Assembly (NCBI GenBank): GCA_051657245.1
Contig: JBOFKI010000033.1
Coordinates: 1-17,458 of the forward strand
Origin: JBOFFI01 sp051657245
GTDB lineage: Bacteria > Pseudomonadota > Alphaproteobacteria > Holosporales > JBOFFI01
Length of the DNA stretch: 17,458 nt
Reading direction: 5' to 3'
Position 1 is the first letter of the stretch. Each line of letters starts with the position of its first letter. The translations under genes and the position numbers were made by a program. Shown here one piece after another: positions 1-7,663 of this stretch. The notes under the pieces were generated by a model that saw nothing but the letters and a program-made list of their open reading frames with translations, made no database searches and was not told the origin of the DNA.

Positions 1-2
1 AA

Positions 3-434
3 CGGCTTATTGGGGGAAAGATAAGAGAGCCAGTTATCGATAACCCAGAAAAGGTTTCCCGCGCACAAGACGCCATGATGAAGGCTGGAACAGCTGGAAA
101 CCCCTTAGGTTTTCGCTATTGGATTCTGCTGGAAGAAGCGGTATACCAGGATCAAATGAAACAAACAAAACGTAAAAGCATAAAGGCGGCGCTTGAAGAA
201 GAATTTGAAGTGCAACTATTGAGCGGGCCCCTCAAATCTGCTATGGAATTGGGATTTATGGTTTTTGGAAAACCTTATCTGGACTCAAAAACAAAGCAGA
301 TCTTAGAGCAGAATGAAAAAATTTTTCAACTTATTGACAATCTATATTTTCTGGATGAATGGCCAAAACAGATGGGTGCATTTTTGAAAAAACACAATTC
401 AACGTACTGCCCTAAATCCTTAAAAAATGAATAA
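3..434 (+). CDS. Hypothetical protein, 5'-truncated by the window edge
   Basis: The reading frame is open from the first codon of the window to the TAA at 432-434, so the gene probably starts upstream. A Met-Met pair at 75-80 is the first possible internal start, but no ribosome binding site precedes it, and the residues before it (beginning RLIGGKIREPVID) read like ordinary protein. The visible part is about 143 residues, soluble and mostly helical, with no signal peptide or membrane segment. I recognise no family. The next gene begins 68 bp downstream with its own strong ribosome binding site. It could be a small regulator or the end of a larger enzyme; nothing in the sequence decides this. 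Confidence 0.6.
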   Translation, partial: RLIGGKIREPVIDNPEKVSRAQDAMMKAGTAGNPLGFRYWILLEEAVYQDQMKQTKRKSIKAALEEEFEVQLLSGPLKSAMELGFMVFGKPYLDSKTKQILEQNEKIFQLIDNLYFLDEWPKQMGAFLKKHNSTYCPKSLKNE

Positions 435-502
435 TCTTTTGATTTTATTATTTTTTTTCGTAAACTTAACCCATCATTTTAAGTAAAAAAGGAGATCCTA
501 AC

Positions 503-2092
503 ATGCAGTTGATGCAGCAATTGATCTTAGGCTTATGCTGTTTACTGATGCCTGCCGCCCTCTTTGCAACCGATTTAAAGGTGAAAGTTTTAAGCGTTGG
601 CCAAGGCAATGGGGTCCTTGTCAGCTCAGGAGAGCAACACATGATTGTTGATTTTGGCAGCACGGCTTTCACAAATGAGTGGAGCATTCCTTTGGATGAA
701 TTGGGATCTTCTTCGGAAGAAAATTCCGATGGTTCTCCAAAAGTGGATCAATCCACCCAGAAAAATATCACCAAAAAAAGGGCCATCAAGGGGAAAAATC
801 CTGAATCTCAAAAACCACCCATCCTTAAAAAACGAAACAAAGTCATGGAAAATATAAGAAAATCCTTACATCGAGATGGAGATTTTTATGTCAAGACCGT
901 GGTGGTAACCCATGGCGATAAAGACCATTACAGCTGGTTACCAGAATTATTTGATAGGGATATATACATCCTTGAACATCTTATTTTAGTAGGATTACCG
1001 TCCCATTACGAAGATAAAGATGCTAAATTTATCACTTGGGTAAAAAATCGCTTGCAAAAAGGTAACACGAAAGTTTACTTCCCGGCCGTTATCCACGAAG
1101 CTGTAACGACGGTTGAAGATTTTGAAAAATTAAAAAAATCAGAAGCAGTGGCTGAACATGTGCACCACCAACAAACGGATACAGCTCAAACGGGGGCATC
1201 GTTTTTGGATGAGGCCCTTAATTTTGGGAAAGACCTTCAAATCTCTTTGCTGTCCGTCAATCCAACCCATGTTAAAGAAGAAGGGCAATCGCCTATGCGG
1301 ATGTCCTATTCAGACGATGCCAACGCCGATAGTTTGGTGATGAAGTTAACCCACCAAGCAGGCTCTATAATCTTAACAGGGGATGCCACAGAGTTAACCA
1401 CCAATCGAATCATCCGTAATTACCAAAGTAATCCTTCCTTCTTGGAAACAGATATCTTGTTGGCCAGCCACCATGGTGCTTCTTCCCAAGGTACAAACAG
1501 CAAAGAATGGATGAGCTATACGAAGCCTAAAGTGGTTTTGGTCAGCAATGGATTGACATATGAACATCCGACCTATACGGCCTATGAAGCCTTTAAAACC
1601 TCAGAAAAACTTTTGTCTTTTAAGTCCCACTATGTGTTAACAGGTTTGAGCGAAGAAGATAAGAAACAAAATATAAAAAAGGGGAAAAAAGAAGCAGAAG
1701 AGCTGCCAACCCTGAAACGTCATAAAACCTATCGTGGGATTTACAGCACGTTAAGTAATGGAGACCTGACCCTTACTTTTTTGGATCAAAAAGATATTAA
1801 ACTTGAAATAGAAACGTCGGACAGCCCTATCCTCTTATCCCAAGGGAGCTCAGCTTTGACGGCAAAAGAACCTGACACAGAAGAAAAAGTAACAGTCAGA
1901 GAAGAAAAGGGCATTTATACCCTGACGCCTTTAACAGTGCCTTCCCAGCAACAAGAAGCGAAAGCTGAACAAAATCCTGAAACCATCAGCACCCCCCTTG
2001 AATCAAAGGGCCAAAAAAGATCAGGAAATCCAGCACAATCCTTGGGCGGTAAAAAAGCAAAACAGAAAGCCCCCTTTGTATTGGAAGAATAG
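503..2092 (+). CDS. Secreted ComEC-type metallo-beta-lactamase-fold hydrolase
   Basis: The 529-residue protein starts with a signal peptide (about residues 1-22, ending ALFA before TDLKVKV). A metallo-beta-lactamase fold of the ComEC/Rec2 C-terminal type follows: VLSVGQGNGVLV (29-40), THGDKDH at 136-142 as the metal-binding motif, NADSLVMKL (274-282), LTGDA (291-295) and LLASHHGASS (319-328). Known relatives are the nuclease-like domain of the DNA-uptake channel ComEC and free-standing periplasmic or extracellular versions. Here the ComEC membrane channel and competence domain are absent. Unlike typical domains it has a polar, lysine/serine-rich insert (about 65-120) and a low-complexity basic tail (about 480-529). 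AAGGAG at 490-495 sets the ATG start. The substrate cannot be read from sequence; nucleic acid or a phosphodiester is the family-based guess. There is no competence neighbour. Confidence 0.85.
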   Translation: MQLMQQLILGLCCLLMPAALFATDLKVKVLSVGQGNGVLVSSGEQHMIVDFGSTAFTNEWSIPLDELGSSSEENSDGSPKVDQSTQKNITKKRAIKGKNPESQKPPILKKRNKVMENIRKSLHRDGDFYVKTVVVTHGDKDHYSWLPELFDRDIYILEHLILVGLPSHYEDKDAKFITWVKNRLQKGNTKVYFPAVIHEAVTTVEDFEKLKKSEAVAEHVHHQQTDTAQTGASFLDEALNFGKDLQISLLSVNPTHVKEEGQSPMRMSYSDDANADSLVMKLTHQAGSIILTGDATELTTNRIIRNYQSNPSFLETDILLASHHGASSQGTNSKEWMSYTKPKVVLVSNGLTYEHPTYTAYEAFKTSEKLLSFKSHYVLTGLSEEDKKQNIKKGKKEAEELPTLKRHKTYRGIYSTLSNGDLTLTFLDQKDIKLEIETSDSPILLSQGSSALTAKEPDTEEKVTVREEKGIYTLTPLTVPSQQQEAKAEQNPETISTPLESKGQKRSGNPAQSLGGKKAKQKAPFVLEE

Positions 2093-2261
2093 GGATTCCC
2101 CCTCACCACACGCCCCTTCACCCCCCGACATAATTTAAAAAAAACATAAAAATAGTCTAAAATCTTTCGGATATTAGAGAATTTTAAGCGTCTATTGACG
2201 GGTTGTATAGCCCCCATTGAAGAAGGTTTAGCGCGTCGAGAAACCCCTTTAAATAAGCCCC

Positions 2262-2535
2262 ATATTGCAGGCCTTTGCTGATGTTGTATCCTGTGTTTTA
2301 TCCTGTCGAAGTTCTCCTACAACGGCGTTGGTGTCAGGTCAAAGCCGAACCATCCAAAGAGCGCGCTCTATCAACCGACTTTTGGCCAACGCTTTGATGG
2401 ACCTTCTTATCGTCATGGAAAGGCTTCGTTCTTGGGCTTGTTGACATGATCTGTGCTCAAGGACGACAGGTTATTTTGATGATCGATCAAAGTAAAATGT
2501 CGAAGGTCTGCACTCATTTTCTGCGCTTTATATCC
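2262..2535 (+). mobile_element. IS4-like transposase remnant (frameshifted)
   Basis: Two adjacent frames together read like the first part of a DDE transposase. Frame one (2262-2444) gives FADVVSCVLSCRS, then RTIQRARSINRLLANALMD, and stops. A second frame (about 2417-2535) continues with GFVLGLVDMICAQG and then QVILMIDQSKM, the type of hydrophobic strand ending in the first catalytic Asp, before TAA at 2533-2535. The frame change and the early stop mean it cannot encode a working enzyme. No C-terminal half, terminal inverted repeats or target duplication were recognised. Assignment to the IS4 group is from motif style only; that it is a broken transposase is more secure than the family. Confidence 0.6.
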
Positions 2536-2623
2536 TAAAACTCTGGGCTTATAAAAGTTAAGAAAGCGATAGGCAAAAAATCCAGATTCATCTCAATTCA
2601 AAAAAACCTAAAGCCCTTCTCCT

Positions 2624-2651
2624 CAGCTGTTCAAAAATTTTTAAACAGCTG
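2624..2651 (-). terminator. 28-bp palindrome downstream of the porin gene
   Basis: CAGCTGTT and AACAGCTG flank an AT-rich centre. The whole 28 bases form one palindrome with a single mismatched pair. It lies 33 bases past the porin stop codon on the minus strand. The only T-run on that strand comes about 20 bases later, so this is not a textbook intrinsic terminator; it may act as an RNA 3'-end stabiliser or mark an old insertion edge. Confidence 0.4.
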
Positions 2652-2684
2652 TCCAGCGCCGGAATCAAAGAAACGCTAAATGCG

Positions 2685-4040
2685 TTAAAACTGGATCTTC
2701 GTTCCTAGGATAACCGTATTAGCCCTCTGGTTTTTAACCGCTTTTACTGACCCACCTAATGCATCATGCAACATACGGGCTTCGTAAAGCGCGCTCGGGT
2801 TTTTGAGATTGTGGTTAGCATATTCACCATATACCACCAAGCCTTCTGCTACTTTATGCTCAACGCCTCCAGCAAAAACATCTCCTTTGGCTTTATGGTT
2901 TTCAAACCCTGTTTTGCGCTCACTGTGGTAATACCCAAGGCTCACCTTTGTGTCGGGCGTAAAAGCATAGCTCACGCCCACGTTAAACATGTCCGCCGCA
3001 CGGGCTTTACTGGCGACATAGTTCAGAGGCACAGAAGCAGTCGTTGGATAAGGATCCACACCGAGAACATCCGTCTTCAGTTGGTTTGATTTCCCACCTC
3101 GCATATATTCCGCCCCAAAGCTGAAATTTTTATATTCCACAACACCCCCCACAGCCCACGCACGGGTATTTTCCCGGTCCAACAAGCCTGCTGTCGTTGC
3201 TTTTTTCTCAGGTCTTGTTGTCCCAGCAATCCCTGTCAAAGAGAATGAAAGCTTAAGACCATTTTGCAATTCTCGCATATAGTTCAATCCAACAGAGATA
3301 CTGTTGCGGTCAAAGGGCACCGGCGCATCCCCGTTGGGATGAGAAGCCGTATTCAACCTCGCAGAACCATCGTGCTTTGTATCAGGGGCAAAGCTGATCC
3401 CCAGTTGAACACCTTCTAAACGTGGCGTTACATAGGCAATTTTTGTTGCATCTCCTGTATCTCCTGGAAGGTCGACTGTGGTTTTAACACCCGTTGTAAC
3501 CCCTAGAATGTTTTCAAAACTGCCATCAAATCCACCGGAACCTACTTGGGCATCAAAACCACCCACCGCCATGATGTCTTCAACACCCGCAGTATCCCCC
3601 AGGATGATGCTTCCCCAATTTCCCTCAAATTTGAGGTAGGTCTCCCGTACAGAATTTGTCGCGTTGGTGTCTCCTGTAAGGCTGAAATGCAACGAATAGT
3701 TCAGCCCAAAATCTGATTTTCCGAAAGCTTTAAAATTAATCTTAGAACTGTCCAAAGAAAACATTACGCTTGCATCTTTAGGTTTTGTTTCCTCAGGATC
3801 AGTGCCCGCGGTTTTAAACGTCTGAACCGTTCTTTGGCTTTGCTCTCCCGAGATAACGTTAAAAGAAGACTTTCCAGAAATTTCTAAACGTAATTTTTTC
3901 TCTTTCTCTTTCGGGGCTGCAACATTAGGGACCGAAAAATTATGAAGCGTTGCCTTAGGCGATGCTCCTTTTTCTCTTGCAAAAGCAAAAGAGACAACGG
4001 AAACAGATAAACAGGCAGCAATGCCAACAAGCTTCTTCAT
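2685..4040 (-). CDS. Gram-negative outer-membrane porin
   Basis: The 451-residue protein has a clear Sec signal peptide (residues 1-21, ending SFAFA). It then has alternating short beta strands and Gly/Asn/Asp turns throughout, and ends in the aromatic beta-signal LGTKIQF with C-terminal Phe, as expected for BAM-inserted barrels. Segments such as SIILGDTAGVEDIMAVGGFD (about 145-165) resemble the general porin class (Porin_4) with its constriction-loop region. Likely role: a trimeric pore for small hydrophilic solutes. The first ~80 mature residues are Lys-rich and may form a periplasmic extension. GGAGGA sits just before the ATG (complement of 4049-4054). The gene stands alone, between IS remnants on both sides. 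Substrate preference cannot be read. Confidence 0.9.
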   Translation of the reverse strand: MKKLVGIAACLSVSVVSFAFAREKGASPKATLHNFSVPNVAAPKEKEKKLRLEISGKSSFNVISGEQSQRTVQTFKTAGTDPEETKPKDASVMFSLDSSKINFKAFGKSDFGLNYSLHFSLTGDTNATNSVRETYLKFEGNWGSIILGDTAGVEDIMAVGGFDAQVGSGGFDGSFENILGVTTGVKTTVDLPGDTGDATKIAYVTPRLEGVQLGISFAPDTKHDGSARLNTASHPNGDAPVPFDRNSISVGLNYMRELQNGLKLSFSLTGIAGTTRPEKKATTAGLLDRENTRAWAVGGVVEYKNFSFGAEYMRGGKSNQLKTDVLGVDPYPTTASVPLNYVASKARAADMFNVGVSYAFTPDTKVSLGYYHSERKTGFENHKAKGDVFAGGVEHKVAEGLVVYGEYANHNLKNPSALYEARMLHDALGGSVKAVKNQRANTVILGTKIQF

Positions 4041-4116
4041 GGAAAAATCCTCCTTTTTTTTATTTTTTTAAGAGAAAGGATTAAGGGAAAAATCTGCTCA
4101 AAACCCTTTGTATATT

Positions 4117-4135
4117 CTTATCGAAAGAAGATAAG
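4117..4135. promoter_or_regulatory. CTTATC/GATAAG inverted repeat over the porin promoter
   Basis: A perfect 6-bp inverted repeat with a 7-base loop (CTTATC 4117-4122, GATAAG 4130-4135) overlaps the proposed -10 hexamer and start region of the porin promoter. It could be an operator or a 5'-leader hairpin. No regulator is known for it here. Confidence 0.3.
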
Positions 4136-4159
4136 ACCACTCCTTGCTTTGAAAATCAA
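4131..4159 (-). promoter_or_regulatory. Candidate sigma-70 promoter for the porin gene
   Basis: On the minus strand TTGATT (complement of 4154-4159) is followed after 17 bases by TCTTAT (complement of 4131-4136). Each hexamer matches four of six consensus positions. It would leave a leader of about 80 bases before the porin ATG. It is a motif match only. Confidence 0.4.
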
Positions 4160-4321
4160 CTAAAATTCCATAAAATTTAAAAAAATATATTTTTTCCAAC
4201 ACAAAGGGTTGCGGTTCCAGATTTTGATCAAGGACATTTCCTCGTTTACGGCATTTAAGCGTCAGTTGCTGCGCCATATCTGGCCAACCTGAGTTAGCTT
4301 AATGGCGCCGGAGCTCCCGGT

Positions 4322-4525
4322 ATAATCTCGATTTCGGACGCCCTATCGCCTCTTGAGATGCGCCCGGATTTGACCCACGACACGCCTAAAATCCTTGGCT
4401 ATGCTGAAAAAGGGGGCCATGAAAAGGTTATTGGAATGCTAAAAATCTTCAAGATCATCTTTGACAAATATGGAAATAGACGCAAAAAGTTTGCTCTCAG
4501 ATTTAATCTAATCGTAGGAGTTTAA
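4322..4525 (+). mobile_element. IS5-family transposase C-terminal remnant
   Basis: An open frame ending with TAA at 4523-4525 reads GHEKVIGMLKIFKIIFDKYG followed directly by NRRKKFALRFNLIVGV. This is the conserved C-terminal block of IS5-group DDE transposases (family pattern ENVIxxLKxFKILxDxYRNRRxRFxLRFNLIAG), including the catalytic-Glu region, here with Lys in place of the Asn after that Glu. The frame extends back to about 4322 with weaker resemblance. Upstream stops and the absence of the first two catalytic Asp motifs show that only the last quarter to third survives. Confidence 0.8.
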
Positions 4526-4546
4526 GGCCAAAGCAACATAAAGTTA

Positions 4547-4880
4547 TTATAACCATGGGTCATTAAACAGTCTCTTGATATCACCTTGAAGCTTTCGCCG
4601 GATGGACTTTGCCTCTCGCCCCTTTGCGTTCAGTTGCGTTGAGGTCAGGCGAATAGGGTGGTTCAGCAAAGCAAGGTATGGCCTGCCTCGAAAAATCGCT
4701 GTTTCATGGCAGCTCCTTTATGAAACGCAGCATGGTCCATCACCTCTGAGCTATTTTGAGGCAATTTTGGAAGGAGGTCTTGTGCCACCCAGGCAGTGAA
4801 AGTGTCTGTGTTGATGTTAGCTTGAAAGAGGCTGACCGTCAGCAACACGCCGCTCAAAAGGGCGCCGATAACATTTTCGG
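4547..4880 (-). mobile_element. IS630-family transposase remnant (frameshifted)
   Basis: Read on the minus strand, the piece starts ENVIGALLSGVLLTVSLFQ and continues with INTDTFTAWVAQDLLPKL and MDHAAFHKG, the second DDE motif of IS630/Tc1-like transposases. After HTLLC there is a stop and a frame change. PPYSPDLNATE, the strongly conserved third-motif block, then reads in another frame, and EAKSIRRKLQGDIKRLFNDP reads after a second frame change, closing with TAA at 4547-4549. Two frameshifts make it non-functional. The N-terminal helix-turn-helix half is missing. It abuts the palindromic repeat zone. Confidence 0.85.
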
Positions 4881-4920
4881 CCCTTCGCTCCCCCTGTCCC
4901 CTGTGTCCTTCCCGCCTCGC

Positions 4921-4935
4921 TTTGTCATTCCCGCC
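4921..4935. repeat. Partial arm of the palindromic repeat
   Basis: TTTGTCATTCCCGCC here matches the left end of the full element that begins 45 bases later, but the rest of the element is missing. It is probably a truncated or nested copy. Confidence 0.5.
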
Positions 4936-4965
4936 ACCCCCTCTGTGTCATCCATGTGCCTCTTT

Positions 4966-5071
4966 GTCATTCCCGCGGAAGCGGGAATCTAGACAATCCT
5001 ATCACCTGGAACTTCTACTGAAGCGTCATGTTTGTGCGGTTTTCCTGGATCCCCGCCTGTGCGGGGATGAC
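4966..5071. repeat. Dispersed palindromic repeat, copy 1
   Basis: A 106-base element with a hairpin at each end: ATTCCCGC-GGAA-GCGGGAAT (4969-4988) and ATCCCCGC-CTGT-GCGGGGAT (5049-5068). Its outer ends are themselves inverted (GTCATTCCCGC against GCGGGGATGAC). About 60 bases of unique core lie between. A second copy lies at 17139-17247. It sits 57 bases past the murE stop codon on that gene's transcript side, where the hairpins could help end or stabilise the RNA. GTCATTCCCGC-type repeats are widespread in proteobacteria. No transposase of its own is visible. Confidence 0.85.
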
Positions 5072-5127
5072 AATAAGAAAAGGTGCAGGGCTGACCATAG
5101 CATGAATCCACACAACCACAATCTTCC

Positions 5128-6627
5128 CTATTTGAGAAGGGTTTTCACAACATCTGTATCTTTAAAAAGGTGGTAGACGCTTTCAATTTGCTGATAATGT
5201 TCATGCCCTTTCCCTGCTATTAAAACAAGGTCTCCTGGGCCTGAAATTTGAATAGCCTGAACAATAGCCTCTCGACGGTCAGGAATTTCCTTGGCTTTCT
5301 GGCAATTTTCTAGAATTTCCTGCCGAATTTTAGCGGGGTTTTCATAGCGGGGGTTATCGTCCGTTACAATCACCCAGTCTGCAAGCGTTTCCGCAATGGA
5401 TCCCATTTCTTGTCGCTTACCTTGATCCCGATCGCCCCCACAGCCAAATACCACCCCTAATTTTCGTTTGGTATGAGGTCGCAGCGCCTTCAGCACCGTT
5501 TGAAGCGCATCTGGCGTGTGGGCGTAATCTACGTAAATTGAGGCTCCTTTTGAGCTTGTTCCAGCGAGCTCTAAACGTCCAGGAATACCTCTCAGTCTTT
5601 CAAGCAGAGGGGCAACTTGCTCCCAAGCAACTCCGGATGCAACCACAATGCCCAAAGCTGCCAACGCATTTAGGGCTTGAAATTCCCCCAAGAGAGGCAA
5701 AAAGACCGAAAAAGGAGATCCCCAAAGGGAAAGTTTTAGATGCTGACCTTCAGGCGTAGGCGTCCGTTCTAATAAACGCAGGTGTTCCCCCTGATATCCA
5801 TAGCTCCATATGTCAGAAGTTGTTTTGGAAACGAGAGATTCAAAGCGGTCCATATCGGCCCACAAAATGCTTTTTCCATCGGGCGCGACTAAATCCGTAA
5901 ACAGACGTGCCTTGGCTTCAAAATAGGCATCCAGCGTGCCATGATAGTCCAAGTGGTCCCTTGAAAAATTTGTAAAGGCAGCAGCCTGAAATTGGAGGCC
6001 TTCCAAACGTTTTTGTTCCAGCCCATGGCTCGCGGCCTCAATGGCGAGATAGTCAACTTCTGCAGACTGCCGGATAGTTTGGAGGCAGGTGTGGAGGCTT
6101 AAAGGATCTAAGGTTGTTAGGGCCGGAAGCTCACCTAAAAGCTCTTTAGGGTTTTGGGAACAATGGGTCCAATCAACCCCTAACGTTCCCAAGCTTGCAG
6201 CCCGTTTGTCTAGCATGCCCCACAACTGTCTGGCAAACCCCACAACTGAGCTTTTCCCATTGGTTCCTGTAACAGCGGCAATAAAAGAAGGCCTTTCAGA
6301 ATAAATCAGGGAAGCGAGTTTAGCTAAAGCAAACCGAACGTCAGGAACTGCGATAAAAGGGAGATGTGGATAGTGTACTGCCTCTTCCGAACAAGTCTCA
6401 AGATCTGATAAAACTCCAGTAGCCCCAAGGTGAACTGCACTCGAAATATAGCCTTTACCATGGGTTTGGGTGCCTGGGACTGCAACGAATAAAAAACCTG
6501 GCTTTGCCCGCCGTGAATCTTGTGTAATGCCTTGAAATGTATTACTCGAAAAGGGATAAAGATCCCCTAGCAGCTGGCAAGGCAAATTGGAAAGAATCCA
6601 CCCAACAGATAGCGGCAAATGCGTCAT
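5128..6627 (-). CDS. murE: UDP-MurNAc-tripeptide synthetase, meso-diaminopimelate type
   Basis: MurE is the cytoplasmic Mur ligase that adds meso-diaminopimelate to UDP-MurNAc-L-Ala-D-Glu using ATP. Motifs in order: GITQDSRRAKPGFLFVAV (near 33-50), P-loop VTGTNGKSSV (119-128), IEAASHGLEQ (196-205), FSRDHLDYHG (221-230), the carbamylated-Lys region FEAKARLF, VDYAHTPDAL (366-375), FGCGGDRDQGKR (394-405), DNPR (424-427), which marks meso-DAP specificity, and GKGHEHYQ (472-479). The 499-residue length is normal. The ATG at 6625-6627 is chosen over the TTG at 6631-6633 because GAGG (complement of 6636-6639) is eight bases from the ATG and almost touches the TTG. The P-loop has Ser where Thr is usual. 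It stands alone, outside the division and cell-wall cluster. Confidence 0.95.
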   Translation of the reverse strand: MTHLPLSVGWILSNLPCQLLGDLYPFSSNTFQGITQDSRRAKPGFLFVAVPGTQTHGKGYISSAVHLGATGVLSDLETCSEEAVHYPHLPFIAVPDVRFALAKLASLIYSERPSFIAAVTGTNGKSSVVGFARQLWGMLDKRAASLGTLGVDWTHCSQNPKELLGELPALTTLDPLSLHTCLQTIRQSAEVDYLAIEAASHGLEQKRLEGLQFQAAAFTNFSRDHLDYHGTLDAYFEAKARLFTDLVAPDGKSILWADMDRFESLVSKTTSDIWSYGYQGEHLRLLERTPTPEGQHLKLSLWGSPFSVFLPLLGEFQALNALAALGIVVASGVAWEQVAPLLERLRGIPGRLELAGTSSKGASIYVDYAHTPDALQTVLKALRPHTKRKLGVVFGCGGDRDQGKRQEMGSIAETLADWVIVTDDNPRYENPAKIRQEILENCQKAKEIPDRREAIVQAIQISGPGDLVLIAGKGHEHYQQIESVYHLFKDTDVVKTLLK

Positions 6628-6788
6628 GCACAATCCTCATTAACTCAATTTTCCTGATCCTAGAAAGATTTCTTTTAAAAAACAAGCTCTTAGGCATCCT
6701 TTTCTCAAAGACTTTCCCCTTGGGGCTTAAGATCCTTTCAAGTATGGTTGTAACGTATTTAGACTATGGACAAAAGAGGTCAACAGGT

Positions 6789-7565
6789 ATGAAATGGCAA
6801 GCTGATGGTATTGTCTTGGAGGTTTTGTCCTATGGAGAAAACGCTTATCTCGTTGAAATTTTTACACAAACCCATGGAAAATATCGGGGGATTTGTCGAA
6901 AAAATAAAAAAAGCTCCACGATGCTTCAAGTTGGACGGTTTTTAAAAGCAAACTGGAGCGCAAGGCTTGAATCTCAGCTAGGAACCTGGTCCTTGGAAGA
7001 TCATCTCCTTCAACCTATCCGCTTTGCCTATCTTCTTGAAAACCCCCTCGGGTTAGCTGCCTTACTGAGCATTTCAAGCCTTTGCAAAGACCTCATTCCT
7101 GAACGACAGTTGTATCCAAACCTGTATGAGGCGTTTCAAACCGTTCTTCAAACCCTCAATGCTCCACCAAAACAGCTGATCTATGTTTTCCTCAGATTTA
7201 AGCTCTTGCTCTTAAAAGAACTTGGGTATGGCCTTGACTTCAGCAAATGTGCAGTGACAGGCCAACAAGTTCACCTCACCCACCTTTCCCCCAATACGGG
7301 CAAGGGTGTTTGCGCTGATATAGCGAAGCTTTACCCAGGAAAATTGGTGGAACTTCCGCTTTGTCTGTATGATCCAAAGACAGGTTGGGAGGCCCTAGAA
7401 CAGCCAGACATTAAAAAAAGTTTTGACTTACTATCTTTTTTTCTAAAAAAATGGTTAGTTAGTCAAAATTCGACGTCCTTGAAACGGTTAGAATACTACC
7501 AAAGGTGTGCTTTAGAGGCTTGCAAAGCATGGAGCTCTCATGTGGTGCGCATGCACCGGATCTAA
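6789..7565 (+). CDS. recO: DNA repair protein RecO
   Basis: RecO loads RecA onto SSB-coated DNA with RecR in the RecFOR gap-repair pathway and anneals complementary strands. The 258-residue protein starts MKWQADGIVLEVLSYGENAY, typical of the N-terminal OB fold (GIVLxxxxYGExxxxVxxxTxxHGK). TWSLEDHL follows, then a helical C-terminal domain with FLRFKLLLLKELGYGLDFSKC, the classic RecO helix leading to the C-AVTG motif. The cysteine pattern is incomplete, as is common in alphaproteobacteria, so zinc binding is unlikely. The frame is open far upstream to 6537, but that part is antisense to murE. AGAGG at 6775-6779 and alignment with the family fix the ATG at 6789. It is divergent from murE, with about 160 bp between starts. 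Confidence 0.93.
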   Translation: MKWQADGIVLEVLSYGENAYLVEIFTQTHGKYRGICRKNKKSSTMLQVGRFLKANWSARLESQLGTWSLEDHLLQPIRFAYLLENPLGLAALLSISSLCKDLIPERQLYPNLYEAFQTVLQTLNAPPKQLIYVFLRFKLLLLKELGYGLDFSKCAVTGQQVHLTHLSPNTGKGVCADIAKLYPGKLVELPLCLYDPKTGWEALEQPDIKKSFDLLSFFLKKWLVSQNSTSLKRLEYYQRCALEACKAWSSHVVRMHRI

Positions 7566-7663
7566 AAATTACCCTTTAAAAACAAAGTATTATTTTTTTG
7601 CTTATCCGGAATGTATGTTTTTTGCACTTCCCCTTCAGCTATTGATCATATGGAGGCTGCTCT

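Larger units (their letters stand above)
2093..2684. other. Gene-poor spacer with transposase remnant
   Basis: No intact coding frame is seen here. The middle holds a frameshifted transposase relic (2262-2535), and a 28-bp palindrome lies near the porin end (2624-2651). The first 150 bases after the upstream stop codon are C-rich, then A-rich, with no hairpin followed by a T-run, so no convincing terminator was found for the upstream gene. Confidence 0.6.
4041..5127. other. Gene-poor IS graveyard between porin and murE
   Basis: Over a kilobase without an intact gene. From the porin side it holds the porin leader and AT-rich promoter zone, an IS5-family transposase C-terminus (4322-4525, +), an IS630-family transposase remnant (4547-4880, -), a partial repeat arm (4921-4935) and a full palindromic repeat (4966-5071). 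Short open frames at 4602-4799, 4756-4992 and 4922-5176 are antisense or repeat-derived. Confidence 0.7.

Noticed and set aside
2766..3089. 107-codon ORF opposite the porin
   Set aside because: It lies fully inside the porin gene on the other strand and has no ribosome binding site or recognisable motif.
4602..4799. 65-codon plus-strand ORF
   Set aside because: It is antisense to the IS630 transposase remnant, whose protein motifs are clear on the minus strand.
4966..5071. CRISPR-like reading of the palindromic repeats
   Set aside because: There are only two full copies 12 kb apart and one partial arm, with no regular spacers and no cas genes.
4922..5176. Open frame with FPRKRES-type peptide as a gene
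   Set aside because: It is the translation of the palindromic repeat and runs into murE antisense. It has no ribosome binding site. The same applies to 17071-17265.
6628..6633. TTG start for murE two codons upstream
   Set aside because: The Shine-Dalgarno GAGG would be only two bases from it, while the ATG at 6625-6627 has normal spacing.
6537..6788. Upstream extension of the recO reading frame
   Set aside because: It overlaps the murE start antisense, does not resemble RecO, and the ATG at 6789 has a ribosome binding site and matches the family N-terminus.
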